Of a stretch of 64,000 bases of DNA, positions 1 to 13,114 are shown piece after piece; position 1 is the first letter of the stretch; every line of letters starts with the position of its first letter. Source of the stretch: Brachionus manjavacas (Eukaryota; Rotifera; Eurotatoria; Ploima; Brachionidae); the NCBI GenBank assembly GCA_019054805.1, contig JAHQIY010000008.1, positions 2,465,501 to 2,529,500 of the forward strand. The letters are read 5' to 3'. Below the pieces are notes generated by a model, which ran no database searches, had not been told where the DNA came from, and saw only the letters and a list, made by a program, of their open reading frames with translations. A program made the position numbers and the translations under genes.

Positions 1-3000
1 GATAGTCACCACTAGAGCCTCCAATGGACGCCTTAATCTATACAAAGTAAAAAATAAATTATCTTTAAATTTTTAATTAGAAAATATATTTTTAAAAAGC
101 CGTATGAAGCAATTCCTCTAAATGAATGTAAACTAATTGAGGATGTAACTAATGAACTTAGCATGATTGAAGAAGAGAGTAACATGAAAAAAAAAACACA
201 ATTCTAAATTTACAAATTAATTATTTTAGATGTTTCAATTGTTTCTGATGATCATTCTATCTCTTCAGCTTCAATAATCTCAACCGAGTCCAATGGATCT
301 ATTTTTTTCAATAAAGACCAGCCAACAGACTTTAGCTGTGAGTTCAAATTGGTTCAGTCAAACAATATGATCCAAAGAACTATTCACTTTATAGCGTCAT
401 CACTTGGAGAAAAGCAAGCCTGGTGCGGCGATATGAGTCAAGTGAGTGTTTAATTTAATTTGTAAAATTTAATTTAATTTATTTCAAACAAAATTTAAGT
501 GCATTGATAATTTAAATTATTCAAATTTGCTTCAAAACACGAATACAAGTAATTCAGTAAATATGCCAAACAAAGCTATGCCATAGTAAAATTTCTAATC
601 AAATTATTATATGAAATTAAATAAGATTAATAGCTCGGATCAAAAATTGTTTAGAGATGAAAGCGACGTGAAATATTGTAAATCTTTAAATTCATGCAAA
701 GTACCTCAAGTAAATACTTAAATTAATACAATTTTGAACTAAAATTAATTTTATAAAATCTAAGATTCGACAAGCCACTTTGGACAAGCTACTCGAGCGT
801 CTAATTGATCTTAGATTTTTGAGCATTGATTTTTTAAATACATTTCTTTTAACCTACCGAGTCTTTACTGATCCACTTGTTATTTTAAATGCTTTGAAAA
901 ATTTATATGAATCATCACCAAAGCATTCTATAGAGTTGGGAGAACATGATTTCAGGTTTTAAAATTATCTAGCAAATTTACTCTTTGTGTACACATGAAC
1001 TAGTTCAAAATATTACAATTCCAAATTTTCGGTGCTTTTCTTAAAGGTTTCTCAATTTATTAAACTCAAAAAATATTTTTTTTAAAGCAATCATAGTTTG
1101 AGTATTTTGAAAAATTTTCTTAATATACCATATTGTTTTAAGAGGACTTTTATTTAACTTTGAAGTTGAAGTTGATGATCAATGCAAGACATTATTTATC
1201 TTTAGATATTAATTTATTCTTTGAATTTCCATGTTTAAATCCATGTATAAAATTGATTTTCAAATTTAAATTTTGCAAACTGATTTTTTATAAAGTTTAT
1301 TTTTAATTTTTTTTCAAATATTTTTATCTAGTATTCAAAATTGATTTTCAAATTTAAATTTTGCAAACTGATTTTTTATAAAGTTTATTTTTAATTTTTT
1401 TTCAAATATTTTTATCTAGTATTCAAAATTGATTTTTAAAAATGAAATTCAAATTTTGAATTCCAAATAAGTAATAAAAAAGAAAAATCGATCTTTTTTA
1501 AACCAATATTTTTGAAATTAAAAAACTAAAAATTGACTTAATAAAAAATCAGTCAAATGTGAAAATAGATTTTTATACATGAATTGGGAAAAGTTTTTTT
1601 AAAAAATGGCTTTAAATCTACATAACATGTAAAGGATGTAAAATTTAAATTGTTTATTAATTTTTATAGATAAACTCTTTGAATTGAAATGATATTTTGT
1701 ATTTTTCATCTTGTAACTTCTAGATTTCCAGTTTCTTTCTAAAACCTAAACAAATCCCGTAGCATTTTAGAATAATTAAGATTCTGACTCCAAGCAAAAC
1801 TAATAAAAACATTTTCAGTAGTCTTTGATTTTCTCGGTTTCAATTTACTAAATATTTTTTTTCAAATTTTTTGCTTTTTATATATTTAATTTGCTCTGAA
1901 AAACAGAAAATCAAACTTTTACTATTTATGAGATTTCTATTTTCTTATATTCCTGGTCGTTGTCTAAATCCCTTTACCATTAATATTTTTAATTAAATAA
2001 AAAATAAATTATGCACTTAAAATAGTATTCGGATTCTTTGATTTCTAACAGGACAAGAAAGAATGACAAAATAGTTAAAAGCAAATGTACATAATCAGTG
2101 TATCAATCTCTATAAATTTATTCTAAATTGTATCTGGAAAATTTTTGTTTTAATTTAACAATTTGAGTTAAAAATTTTAATCATAAGACTAAATTAAATA
2201 CCGAAAAATTAGTAGAGTATGCTTTATGTAAGCGCTGATAGATAGGTTCGATGAAGCCAGTGTTAAAGATAAGAACCAATTTTGGATTTTTTTAATATTC
2301 AGTACAAAAGAACAAAACAAATGGTTTAAAAATCTGAAATTTATTTTTCTTAAAGTTCTAATAAATTCTGTAAGTGCAAATAAAATGCAACTTTACAAGC
2401 TGTATTATTAGCCGAATTCTAGCAAAACTATACAAGTTTAGCAGAAATTAAATTTCATTATTTAAAAAAATTAGTTATTTTCAACTTCATTTTTAAATTA
2501 AATGTTTTTTTTTTAGTTTTCAAATTAAAAAAATCTACTCTGAAAACTAAACATAATAACGAATAAATATTCTCATCTTAAACGTTTTAAAATTATTATC
2601 AAAACAATAATCGAATTCCTAAATTAAATAAATGATTGAACGAAATTGAGGGAATTAAAGAATAAAAATAATAAAAAATTAGAGGGAATTCAAAGGTTCT
2701 TAATGATCAAATCAATTTTAAATAATCAAATGAATTGTTTTCTTTTAATTTAATAAAATATAGTTTCTTTTTACCATCAAATTTATCAAAATTAGTTTTG
2801 ACAGTAAAAAATTTAAATAATTAGATTTTTTAAAAAAAGTAAAATCATTCTTTTTGACTTTGAATATTTTAAAATGTTTCTTCAAGTATTTTATTAAATT
2901 TTTTTAATTCAGATTCTTCAAACAATTCTAAAATATATACCCACATTAAAATGTATGTAAATTGCATTGCAGGGTATTTGAAGAAACTGGGTCTAGATTA

Positions 3001-6000
3001 CCCGTTAAATCTAAAGAACCATTTAATAAAATTTTTTTCATAAAATTGATTTGGCCATAATTTTGGATCGATAAAGCCTTGAAGTATTCTCGAAAAGCAT
3101 ATGTAAAGATTCGAATTCTCAATCTTTAAATACCATAAACTAATTTTTTAAAATGTATCCAAAACTTGAAATTGAATTTAACTGGATTGAAAAACCTAAT
3201 TTTAAAATCGCTTAATTTAATTATACTCATTATGTTGAGACTTTAATTAAATTCTTAGAGTTGTTAGAAATGAATTATTTGCTTTTTGAGAATTCGTGAA
3301 GATCCTATCGATTCTGAACAAATGGATTTTATGAAAAAACCTAATGCCCAGTCAAACAAAATTTAATGACTATAAAAGATTTCATGGGAAAAATAAAAAG
3401 TAAAATAGTTAAAAACTTACTCTAAATGTACATTTTTTTTTAAATTCAAAAATTATGAAGGATTAAAGTATTAAAAATCATTTATAAAACTTCAAAAAAT
3501 TTTAATATTTTTAGCTAACTGGATATTAATTTTTCAATCTAATATCCACTAATATAAACACTAGAATATCTTGTTTGTAAATAAAAAAACAGCAACAATT
3601 AAATTTAAATCAAAAAGTAATGACTTTCTGGGGAATTTTTTTAATTTTTAATATTTGGAAATTAAAATTTAAAGATTGTTAAAGTAAATTTTTTAAATAA
3701 ATTTCATCTTAAAATTTTTAAATTTTCGATGATTTATTGATCCTTTAGGGAATTATTGACTTTTCATTACTTATGGCTTGACTGGGTGTCCATTATTATC
3801 TGAAGAGTATTGATAATTTGTGACACCAAATTTTTGTCGTCTAATAATTATCTAATATGAAAAAATATTAAGAAAATTAAAAATTTATTTTTATCATTAC
3901 GATGTAAAAATATCAATTGAAAAACTTAAGAAAATTTTTTTAATCAAATTTAAGTATATTTCACATTCCACCAAAAATGATAGTAAAAAAAAATTTTGGG
4001 ATTTCTCTAAACCACTTTTCATGATATAAATTAAATGAATTAATCAATTAAAATATGGAAAAATTTAAATTTAATTATGATTTATAACAAATTATAGCGA
4101 TCGAGCTTTTTGCAATCAAATTGTTTTTTTTAAGGCATTTTGAACTAGTTCAAATAGATGTAGCCAAATATTTTATATAAACGCTTATTGTTGACAAATT
4201 GGTTACATTTAAGATTATTTCTAACATTTTTCTTATAACATGATAAACAGAAAATTAAATAATGCTAGAAGTGACATAAATAATGAACTTAGTCGCAAAG
4301 TGTCAGTGGCCGGCTTATTCCGATTGCCATCGATAAACGAAGAACGAGACATCTTTGTAAAAAGAGACAGCCGCCTAAGTTCTTTCCGCAGAGACATTGG
4401 TAAAGAATTGATTTGATTTTAATTAAAAATAATGTTTTTAAACCAAAATTAGCCATTGATATTGAAAATATGAATATAATGGAAGGAGACGAAACTGATA
4501 TACCTGAGACTGATAACCCCTCTAATGCAGCACCAAATGGACTTGATGATAAGCAAGAACGTTTAGCTCCTATTGCATCATGCGAAACTCTCCAGACTTG
4601 TTCCTCGAGCACAAATTCTGCGGCAAATTTTAAAGTAAAAGAAAAGCATGTAGGATTCACTTTGCCGAGCAACAGTCCGTCAAATATCAATGAGAGAACT
4701 AATAGTTTGATTGAAAACGTGGTCAATAACTTGACCAAAGTGAATGTAAGTGATGGTATATTCGCGGTAAAAAATGAAAAAAAATACAATGCAGCAACTA
4801 AGCCTCTTGCTGCTTCATTTGACTTGAAAAAAACAGACATTGGCACCAATAATGGATCAAGTTTTTCCTCCAACCTACATGAAAATGAATTTTTTGAATA
4901 CAAAATCGATGATGATGATTTTGGTGATAACAATACTGATGAGGACTATGACTATAGAATTGATTCATCCAATCGAACAAAATACAAAAGATTTATCAAT
5001 GGAAATAAAAGCTTTAATGGTTCAATTTCTTCAGCCACAAGCTCTGCTTCCAGATTAACTGTAATTTTTAAAGCAAAAATAAAAAATTCATTTTTAAATT
5101 TTATCATATTTATTTAATATTAATAATAATAATATTTTTTAGTATTGGAAAGAATCTTTGGAAAAGTCAAATCTTTTGGTAAGTAATGTTGGATGCTCGA
5201 GCACTGCTGAAGCATTGTCTTTGTCACCAGCAATGGCTCCAAAAAGAATCGCTCCGCAAAAAAATTCACAAAGTTCCACAACTACAAGCCAACTTTTAAT
5301 GGCCGTGCAACACAATGCTCAAAAAATAGGTAAGCACAAAAAATATTTCCTTAAGTTGGCATAATAATGATTTGTTCTAGGTAAGCGGTTAAGTGATACA
5401 TTTTCAGTACAAAAATTTTTGACTGACAATGGCCGCAAACTACCTATTAGTGTCTATGCTGGGGTAGTGGTTACATCATCAAGATCATCGCGGAGAAGGA
5501 CTAGCAACACAGAAGCTACAAAAGCATTTGCGATAGCCACTTCAGGTTCACAGACATCTTTGGATAAGGCTCAAACATTTCGTCATTCTATAGACAACGC
5601 CAGGATGTCGGTTAACTCGATTCCAAGAGTAGATCGGTTGAATAGTTCAGGTCCAGCATTAGACTGTTCGAAAACTAAAAAAAACTTATTTCTGGTCAAT
5701 ACGGCAGCCTCAATGCGAGTTTTGAATATTCTTCGACACTGGGTCACCAAGCATCCATTTGATTTTGACGACAATTCCAAGCTAAAGGAAGAAACTCTTA
5801 ATTTGATCAATCAAATGTTAAACGAGTCTAATTTGACAGAAACAGAGAGAAAAGTTTCAAAGCAAATTATTCAGCAGTTAACTATTCCAATTGAGAAAAA
5901 AAAAGAAAATACAATTAACATAGATTTTTTACTAAGACCTCCTAATGTAAATTCTTTTTTATTTTTCACTATTTGTCATTTAAAAAACATTTATTTCAGT

Positions 6001-9000
6001 CGCCTGGAACAGTGAAATTTTCGGATTTGTCTGTTTCAGAAATAGCCGAGCAAATGACATACATAGACTATCAGATATTTGCATCCATATCCAGCCAGTA
6101 AGTTAAAGGAAAAAAAATAAAGGTCGATTACTGTTTTCTTCAAATAAAAGGGAGCTTTTGGGTCAAGCTTGGATGAAAGCGGGAAAAGAAACAAATGCAA
6201 AAAATGTCTTGATATTCAGTAAGCGATTCAACGAAGTAAGTTTTATTTTACAAATTCGGTTTTAGATAATTATTATTTACTTCAAGATGTCTCAATTGGT
6301 AGTTACTGAGATAATCATGAGTGTAAATCATACACAACGATTAGAAAAGCTTGAAAAATGGACCACAATTGCAAATATTTGTAAATTTTTGAAAAATTTC
6401 AACGGTGTTCTACAGATTATGTCTGCTTTTGCGAGCACATCTATTTTCAGACTTAAATCTACATGGGACAAACTCTCAAAAAATGTAAGCTATTAAAAAA
6501 TCATTACTTTAGATTTTTTTAAATTATTTTTGTTTAAATTTTAAAATGCTAAAAACCCCCAGTTCATGAAATTTGGATAAAAAAAAATTTTACCTAGATT
6601 TTTTTAGATGAATTAAATTGATAAAATAGAATGAAATCCCAATTCAGATATTTGCAAAAGAAGGGTGCTAAACCTTCAAGCAGGCCAACCTAGCGGTTAT
6701 TTTGTAAATAAATAAATTAAGAAATTTTGCAAAAAGAACTCGTGTATTTAATATAAAAAAAAAAAAATTTAAAAGTTAATTTAAAAAAAAATAAGAAATA
6801 ATTTAAATTTCTATTGATATTGAAAATATGAAATTTTATTATATGTTTATATAATAAATCTGTCCTAATTAACAAATTAAAAGTTGGCTTGATTTTTTAA
6901 TTGTAAATAAAAAATGGATAATTTCAAAATTTTCAAATAATTTCTTCATTTGAAAATTCAAAAAAAAAAAGCTATAAACTGATGTAAGAAAACTTAAAAT
7001 ACAATCAAAATTAAGATTATTCACTGTTTATTGAACAAAATAATAGGTTAAACACTTAATTAAAAACTCTAAGCAAGATTTAAAAATATTAATTTAAAAA
7101 GTCTCATTTTTAAAACTCAATTTTAAGTTTTATTATTAGATAAAAATGTCTTCTTTATAAATTTATTTTTAATAAAAACTATACTTAAGCATAATTTTTT
7201 TAATATTTAACTAGGAAAATGATTGATTTAATTTTTATCTGTAGTCAAAATGAATTATTTATCAATATATTGAGAGTTTTCAATAAAAATGTAACTTTGC
7301 TTGGTAGTAATTTATTTTTATTAATTATTAGAATTTTATTTTTTGTCTTTTTTTGTGCCATAACTTCCTTAACTTCAATTTTTTATTTTTTTTCAAAGTT
7401 TTCAAATTAAAATATTATAAATATGGTTTATTTTGTGTTTGAATTACAAAATATATCCAATGTTGAAATGCCATTAAAAAAGTGCGATTTCTCAAATATT
7501 TTTTTCAGTTTCTAAAAAAAAAAATTTAGTTAATTTTGCAAGTATTTTCATATTTGAAATTAAACTCTTTAGTGAAATAGAATGAATTTAATTTTTAGTT
7601 GGAAATTTGGAAAAAAATTGAAAATTCTTTTTTTAACTTTTAAATAATTTATTTATTTTGTTATCGGTACCGAGCTAATGTTACTTCAGAATTAAAAAAA
7701 TTTAAGAAAAAAATTTTAAAATAAACTTAAATAATAAAAAGAAGATAATTAATTCATAATTTATATTCAATCGTTGAAAATGAGAGATTGTCCCATTAAC
7801 TAGATCTCAAGAACTTTGATTTTTTTCTTTATAAATTTTGACTTTAGAGATAATTGACGTTTGTTTGATGCTTTTTAACAAAAACTCAATTGATAAAAAA
7901 TGGAAAACATAGCGTAGATAGTTTTCTAAACTACAAATTTTATCTTAGGACCATCATATCACAAACCCAAAGTCTAAATTTATAAAAAAACACAAAGTTT
8001 TTCATGCTTTCAATATTAACTTAAACTTATTTTTTTTTTGAAACTGAAAAAAATATTTGAAACAAGACGTAACTTTACCACTCTCTCTTCAAAATGATCT
8101 AAACAGCCTTACTAGTTGGGCAGATATATGGTCTACCGATCTAAATTTAGCGAAATGTATAGTAATGCACATTGGAAAAAAAAATCCAAACATTCAATAT
8201 CAAATGCTCAACCAAACAAATGGTTTAAGTCATACTCTAAAAGAAACGGCAAAAGAAAAAGATCTAGGTGTTTACATAACAAATGATCTGAAATGGAAAA
8301 AACAATGCTCAGCAGCATCTGCAAAAGCAAACAGAGCATTAGGTATGATCAAGCACACATTCAAAAACTTAAGTGTTACTTCTCTTAGGCTACTCTATAC
8401 AGCACTAGTCCGTCCACATCTTGAATATGCTGTAAGCGTCTGGAGTCCTACAACTAAAGGTGATATACAGATAATCGAAAAGGTACAACGGAGAGCGACT
8501 AAACTTCTAAGTTGTCTAAAAAATATTCCATATGAATCAAGGCTAAAGATTTTAAATTTGACAACCCTTGAAGAGAGGCGAAAAAGAGGTGATTTAATCC
8601 AAATGTACAAACTAGTCAAAGGTATGGAAAATATAAATTTAATAAATGGAATTAATTATGCAAAAACAACAACAGGACCAGCTGGTAATTTAAGAAGACA
8701 TGACAAAAGACTAGTGAGAGAACTGACCAAGAAGGGTCCTCAACGTTTCAATTTCTTAACTAATAGGGTGGTGGATATATGGAATGGTTTGTCAACAAGA
8801 GCTGTAAATGCTGTTTCACTCAATAGTTTTAAGGCAATAATCGACCGAGAAGTTTTTGGTATGGATAAAAGCAAAGACTGCTAAGGCTCTTAATGGGCCA
8901 GGCGCCATATTGGCGTTGGTATAGCGATCATTTTCGCTGTACAGCAGTTCACACTACTACTACTACTACTACATCGCACTTTTTCAATGTAATTTCAACA

Positions 9001-11117
9001 TTGGATACATTTTTAAATTCAAATACAAAAAAATAAACCTTATCAATTTGAAATTTTTTTTAAGCATCGAATGTTTAATAGAAGTAGATAGAAAACGAAT
9101 ATAAAAAGCTAATTTTATTATTTTATTTAGTATAGAAGTATCCTAAACGGTAACTTAGAGATCATCTAAGCATAACTCTAAGAGTTGTAGTAATCGCTTC
9201 TTTTTGTTTTGACATTCAAAAATCAAGTTTCGCTTTGAAACTATTAAACTAACTTGACATTTACCAAATCTTGCGGGAGTTACATTTTTTTTCATTTAGC
9301 TGACCCGACCACTCTTTTGACCACTTGCACCCCTTATCTATAACTGATAGTAACTTATAAATCGAATTAGAATTATTATTTGTTGATACGATCTTCATAG
9401 TATCAGCATAAGCTTCACAATTGTTTTGGACAATATTCAACATACCGTTTATACAACTAATAAAGGACCGAGAACTGAAACTTATGAAAATCAACTATAC
9501 TTGAAAAATCAAGGATCAAATTTAAAATACTTTTTGTGAAGAAAGAATATCCAAGTTTAATTAAGTCGAAAAAAAGACTAAAAAACAAATGACTATTCTA
9601 CTTTGTCATTACTGGATTTGAATTCTTCGAATCAAATAGGGGTGCATGATGATAATAATAGACAATTATCATATTTTGAGCCAAAAGTGGGGACTAAAGT
9701 AGAATAGAGTTTATTAGCTATTTTTTAATAAATTGAAATAGATTCTTATTTTAAATATTGAAATTTGAATTAATTTTTTAAAATTTTAAAACTATTCATA
9801 ATACAAGCATTCTGAACTCAGCATTAAACAAAAAAATTAATTTAAGGAAAATTTTCAATATGGAAGGTGCACTTAAGCTTTGAAAAATTGGAAAATAAAT
9901 TTATAAATCTCTTTTGTGTTGCTTAAACAAAAAATATTAAAAATATTCTAGATTTCAAAATAGTAAAAAATTTAAAGTATTTAATTTTCTACAGCCTTTT
10001 TTCTTCTACTGTTAATTTTAGAACAAAACAACATCGAAAAAAATAAAAACTTTGAACTATCTGAATTGAGTCTTTGGAAAAACTCTGAAAGTCTGCAAAG
10101 CATTAAAGGAATTAGTAAATCACTAAATTAAATTATAGATTTTGAAGAATAAAATTTAGTGCTAAACTTGAAAAAAGATGTTTTAATTTTAAAATTTTGC
10201 TTTGTTCTTTTAGTCCAAAATTTATAATTTTTTTAATTTTTAATTAACGCTACCTTTATTTAAATTAGTATTCTTTTGAAATCAAGATAAAATTTCAACA
10301 AGAACTCAACAAACTCTAGAAACATGTACACTTAAATAAATAACAATTAGAAAAGCTTTAATTACGAAATTTGAAAAAGATTTAATTTTTAAATCAAATC
10401 GACAACTTGTATTGACAACATCCTAAAAAGCCCATCCAAACTTACACAGATGATTTTCAATAAAATACCGCATTACTGCTTCTTTAAATATTATAAATAA
10501 TAATTGTTAAATCTATGGCCCAACAAAAATAAATACTGGAACACAGAAATCTAAAATCTTGATTTTTTTAAGAGCCAGCAAACAATAGAAATACTACAGA
10601 ATTTAGTCTCATCAGATGGTAGATTCAAAAACTTGCGTGATGCAATGGTAAAAACATAGACAGCTTAAGGAATTCATAAACATTAAATTTTTTTAAGAAT
10701 AAATGCGATCCACCATGTATCCCTTATTTAGGAATGTATTTAATGGATCTTGTATTTATAGAAGAGAGTACACCAGATTTTTTGGATGGTAATTTAATTA
10801 ACTTTTCAAAATTGAGAATGGTTTCGCACATTATTCGAGATATACGAACATTCCAACAAAGTAAATACACAATACATCACAATCGGAGGGTAATTTTTTT
10901 ATTTATAAGAAAATAAAAGTATTTATAAGCCTTTAAAAATCAAATTTAGATATGTGAATACTTATTGGATACAAGTAATTTGCTTACACCAGACGAAGCA
11001 TACAATAAATCCTTGACTTTGGAGCCAAGAAATTCAATTAATCCAACATTCAAGAGAATGGATGAATTAGATATAAAAGCACAGACAGCAACATTAAATA
11101 TCAATATGCTGAATTAA
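1..11117 (+). CDS. RASGRF: RasGRF1/2-type Ras guanine-nucleotide exchange factor (3' part, 5' end outside window)
   Basis: Exchange factor that loads GTP on Ras at membranes. Exons read: about 1-46 (frame uncertain), 81-178, 230-441, 500-585, 634-709, 765-955, 4251-4399, 4453-5060, 5143-5329, 5381-5946, 6000-6097, 6151-6235, 6287-6484, 10573-10647, 10698-10889, 10950-11117 (TAA at 11115). From 81 onward the GT-AG sites and phases join in one frame. Domains in order: end of the second PH domain ([12 protein letters not shown]), REM/RasGEF-N start ([20 protein letters not shown]), a long Ser/Asp-rich linker in exons 7-10 with basic-Ser sites (RKVS, RRDI), the RasGRF-specific LRHWVTKH segment, then the CDC25 catalytic domain with [18 protein letters not shown] and [15 protein letters not shown]. 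Order and spacing match vertebrate RasGRF closely, including the [21 protein letters not shown] junction across the 4.1 kb intron. The N-terminal PH, IQ and DH domains must lie upstream of the window. Confidence 0.93.
956..4250 (+). other. Large RASGRF intron (3.3 kb) inside the REM-to-linker region
   Basis: AT-rich sequence between the REM exon (donor AG|gttttaaa at 956) and the linker exon (acceptor at 4249-4250). Apart from one 88 bp tandem repeat I see no coding remnant, RNA gene or clear mobile element. Confidence 0.75.
1251..1450. repeat. 88 bp direct tandem repeat, two full copies plus a partial third
   Basis: The unit starting AATTGATTTTCAAATTTAAA occurs at 1251 and again at 1339, with the next start of AATTGATTTT at 1427. 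Copies 1 and 2 look identical by eye, and the third diverges after about a dozen bases. It lies in an intron. Confidence 0.85.
7660..7700 (-). repeat. LINE 3'-end motif (reverse strand)
   Basis: The sequence CGGTACCGAGCTAA is the reverse complement of the TTAGCTCGGTAC motif that closes two LINE tails at about 57814 and 63210. A fourth copy lies near 54922. Probably the last bases of a severely truncated LINE copy. Confidence 0.45.
8057..8972 (+). mobile_element. Jockey/CR1-like LINE, 5'-truncated, C-terminal reverse-transcriptase ORF plus 3' tail
   Basis: An open frame of 275 codons covers the region downstream of the RT palm: thumb and connection sequence with the usual LINE hallmarks [54 protein letters not shown] and a terminal [15 protein letters not shown]. 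The stop is at 8882-8884. The 3' untranslated part has short stem-loops (CGCCATATTGGCG; AGCG...CGCT) and ends in an (ACT)n microsatellite at 8952-8972, the usual 3' tail of this LINE group. Fingers, palm and endonuclease are missing, so it cannot move by itself. A second, shorter copy of the same family lies at 35440-35860. Confidence 0.85.
9240..9500 (-). pseudogene. Degenerate LINE reverse-transcriptase fragment around the catalytic YADD motif
   Basis: The minus frame reads ...[15 protein letters not shown]...[15 protein letters not shown], which lines up with the RT motif C region of LINEs (AYADDTKIVS...KWSKEWLLQLNEKKC). The second Asp of YADD is lost (YADT plus an extra codon), so the copy is dead. 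It is antisense within the RASGRF intron. Confidence 0.65.
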
Positions 11118-11569
11118 ATCCAGAAGGATTTTAGTGTGTTTAAACCATTTTTTTTTAAATTATTAAATAATGTAAACAATTTTAAAATAAATTGAAAGGT
11201 TTTTATTAAAATTAAGGATAAATCAATTGAGTTTAGACTTTTTTCTATGCGAGAATTTGGTAATAAATTTTCACTAGCTTTTTTTGTCTGATTTAGATTA
11301 GTTGAGTTAGTTTTAGATTGGCCTGTTTTGTTTACGTAAGAGTTTGGTGCATTGAATGCCTGGTAAAACTTAATTTTTTTATCAGTTGGACAATCCATTC
11401 AAATAAAATACTTTTTTTTAAAATAATGGTCAAAAATAAGTCCGGTAATAATGATTTGTGTAATCTTTAAATAAAAATAAATTAATTCAATTTTATTTAA
11501 TTTTATTTAATTTATTTTTTTAATTTAATTTTTTATCTTAAGATAAGGCAGTAACTCATAATCCGTAAT
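11118..11569. other. Downstream flank of RASGRF, no supported gene
   Basis: AT-rich. A 94-codon minus-strand frame at 11114-11398 (Asn/Lys/Ser-rich) is present, but I recognise nothing in it. It could be the trailing part of the LTR-element remnant whose protease lies just upstream on that strand. Confidence 0.4.
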
Positions 11570-11705
11570 CATGATTTCACTTTCAGCAATTGCTCCAGTT
11601 GATGAGTCATATATTTAGGTATCCTTTCTGGACGTATAAAGGACCCTGTTGCTCCTGAATCAACTAACATGTTCATAGGTATATATTGATTGAAATTGCA
11701 ATTAA
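11570..11705 (-). pseudogene. LTR-retrotransposon aspartic protease remnant
   Basis: The minus strand encodes YIPMNMLVDSGATGSFI followed by RPERIPKYM. The DSGAT motif with a preceding hydrophobic strand is the retropepsin active-site signature (catalytic Asp in D-S-G). Only about 40 codons are readable before a stop. No RT, integrase or LTR is visible nearby, so this is an orphan fragment of a Gypsy/BEL-type polyprotein. Confidence 0.6.
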
Positions 11706-12224
11706 GAAAAACCGAGACTTATCAAATGGTCTTGTGTAATCTAATGCCAAATGAATCTAATACCATAAAAATAATGCTAAATTATTTTATTGTCAAAAAA
11801 TAAAAAAAAATAATGCCAAAGTATATTATTGTTAAAAAATATTATTAAAAAATTAATGCCAAATCAATTTAATGACCAACGAGCCAAATTTTGCTAGTTA
11901 TTATAATTAGAAAAAAAAAAAAAACATTCTTCTTCAGCCTTGTTAGCAGTAGACATGGCATTTACAGTATTGTGAAAAAGTGAAAAAATGACTGATATTA
12001 TTATTGTTTATTTGGGCTTGAATTGTAATAGAATGGCATAGGTTTGATATTTTGAAACCATTTTTTGTCGGCTAAATTCTTTATCAATTAGATCAAAATT
12101 AAAAAAAATTGGACTAAACGACAATTCATTCATTTGTTATTTTAATTTTAGAAAAAGACAATCCTATGCTAAATTTTTTTAATTGTGAAAAAGTTAAGAA
12201 AAGAGTTGAATGCTTCTAATAACG

Positions 12225-12310
12225 TATTAAACCGCCTTTATTTTTTAAACACTCACTAATTCTTTTTGGCATTGAGTCTACTACTCCTTCAGCTTATCAA
12301 ATGACCTGAA
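12225..12310 (-). pseudogene. Tc1/mariner transposase C-terminal remnant
   Basis: The minus strand reads VVDSMPKRISECLKNKGGLIRY then stop. This matches the last residues of Tc1-type transposases (LVxSMPRR...AVIKAKGGxTRY). Upstream coding sequence is lost. Confidence 0.6.
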
Positions 12311-12639
12311 GGAAAATTTTTTGTAAAATTTTGAAAAATAAGAAAATAAAAATCTTAAAAAATTTTTTAAAATAAATAAGAAAAAAAAATTAAAAAAATT
12401 AATTGTAATAAATAATACAAAATTTAAGTGTTTTCTAAAAAATTGAATGAAATATGAAATATCTAATTTTATTTTGAAATGTCGATTTTTTTTAATTTCA
12501 ATAATTATTATTCATTTTGTGCTCTATATTTTTTTTTAATAAAATAGAATCTGATTTGAGGAGAAGCTCTAGGATTTTTCTGTTTTTCTCACTCGATTCT
12601 CTAAAAAGGTACCTTATCGACTCCATCGTTCAATAATAA

Positions 12640-13114
12640 TAATAAATCCATTTTCCTTTTTGTTGATTTTTTACCATTTTTCACTTTTTTTAAACAAAAA
12701 TTTGCCGAAATTTACTTCAATTTTCGTCAAAATTCAATCGAGTTATATTTTTTTACTTTTTCAAAAATTACTAAAATGGAATTTTTTTTATGGGATTTTT
12801 TTTCACTGAATTTTACAATAATAATGAATAATTTACGATAAATAACGATTTTTAGATAAAATATCATCAATTTGCTATAATTCACGTAAAATACTTTCAA
12901 GTTCAAGAACCGATACGACGCCTTCCGGTCTAGTCAACAATTTTGAACATGAACTTTATTTATAAAATTTTCAAATGTTTCACGCGCTTTCAATTTTAAA
13001 GTAAAATTTTCCATCAATTGTACTATATAGGCCACCTCCGCAAACTAGTCTTGCTGTATTTTTAATATATTATAATTATTATTATTACTATTATTATATA
13101 TCGTAGCAGCACTG
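12640..13114. repeat. Degenerate copy of the TA-flanked inverted-repeat element seen at 60969-61790
   Basis: The right end CGTAGCAGCACTG followed by TA at 13102-13116 is identical to the right terminus of the 60969-61790 element. The stretch at about 12700-12900 (CACTGAATTTTACAATAAT, then TTTACG and ATAACG runs) resembles that element's right arm. I cannot place the left end. Confidence 0.55.

Larger units (their letters stand above)
6485..10572 (+). other. 4.1 kb RASGRF intron carrying LINE insertions
   Basis: Separates the SKN and SQQ codons of the catalytic domain (phase 0 on both sides). It contains a forward LINE 3' fragment (8057-8972), an antisense LINE fragment (9240-9500) and a short antisense LINE tail motif near 7664. 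The remainder is featureless A/T-rich DNA. Confidence 0.8.

Noticed and set aside
4289..4933. 214-codon minus-strand frame
   Set aside because: Antisense of RASGRF linker exons, whose plus frame and splice sites are well supported.
7219..7410. Hydrophobic 63-codon frame (possible membrane peptide)
   Set aside because: Low-complexity Phe/Leu/Ile translation of A/T-rich intron sequence without any family feature. The same applies to 27507-27740, 31255-31455 and 41470-41658.
12400..12560. CRISPR-like or regularly spaced repeats
   Set aside because: No repeats of constant length with unique spacers exist in the window; A/T runs only. The genome is animal.
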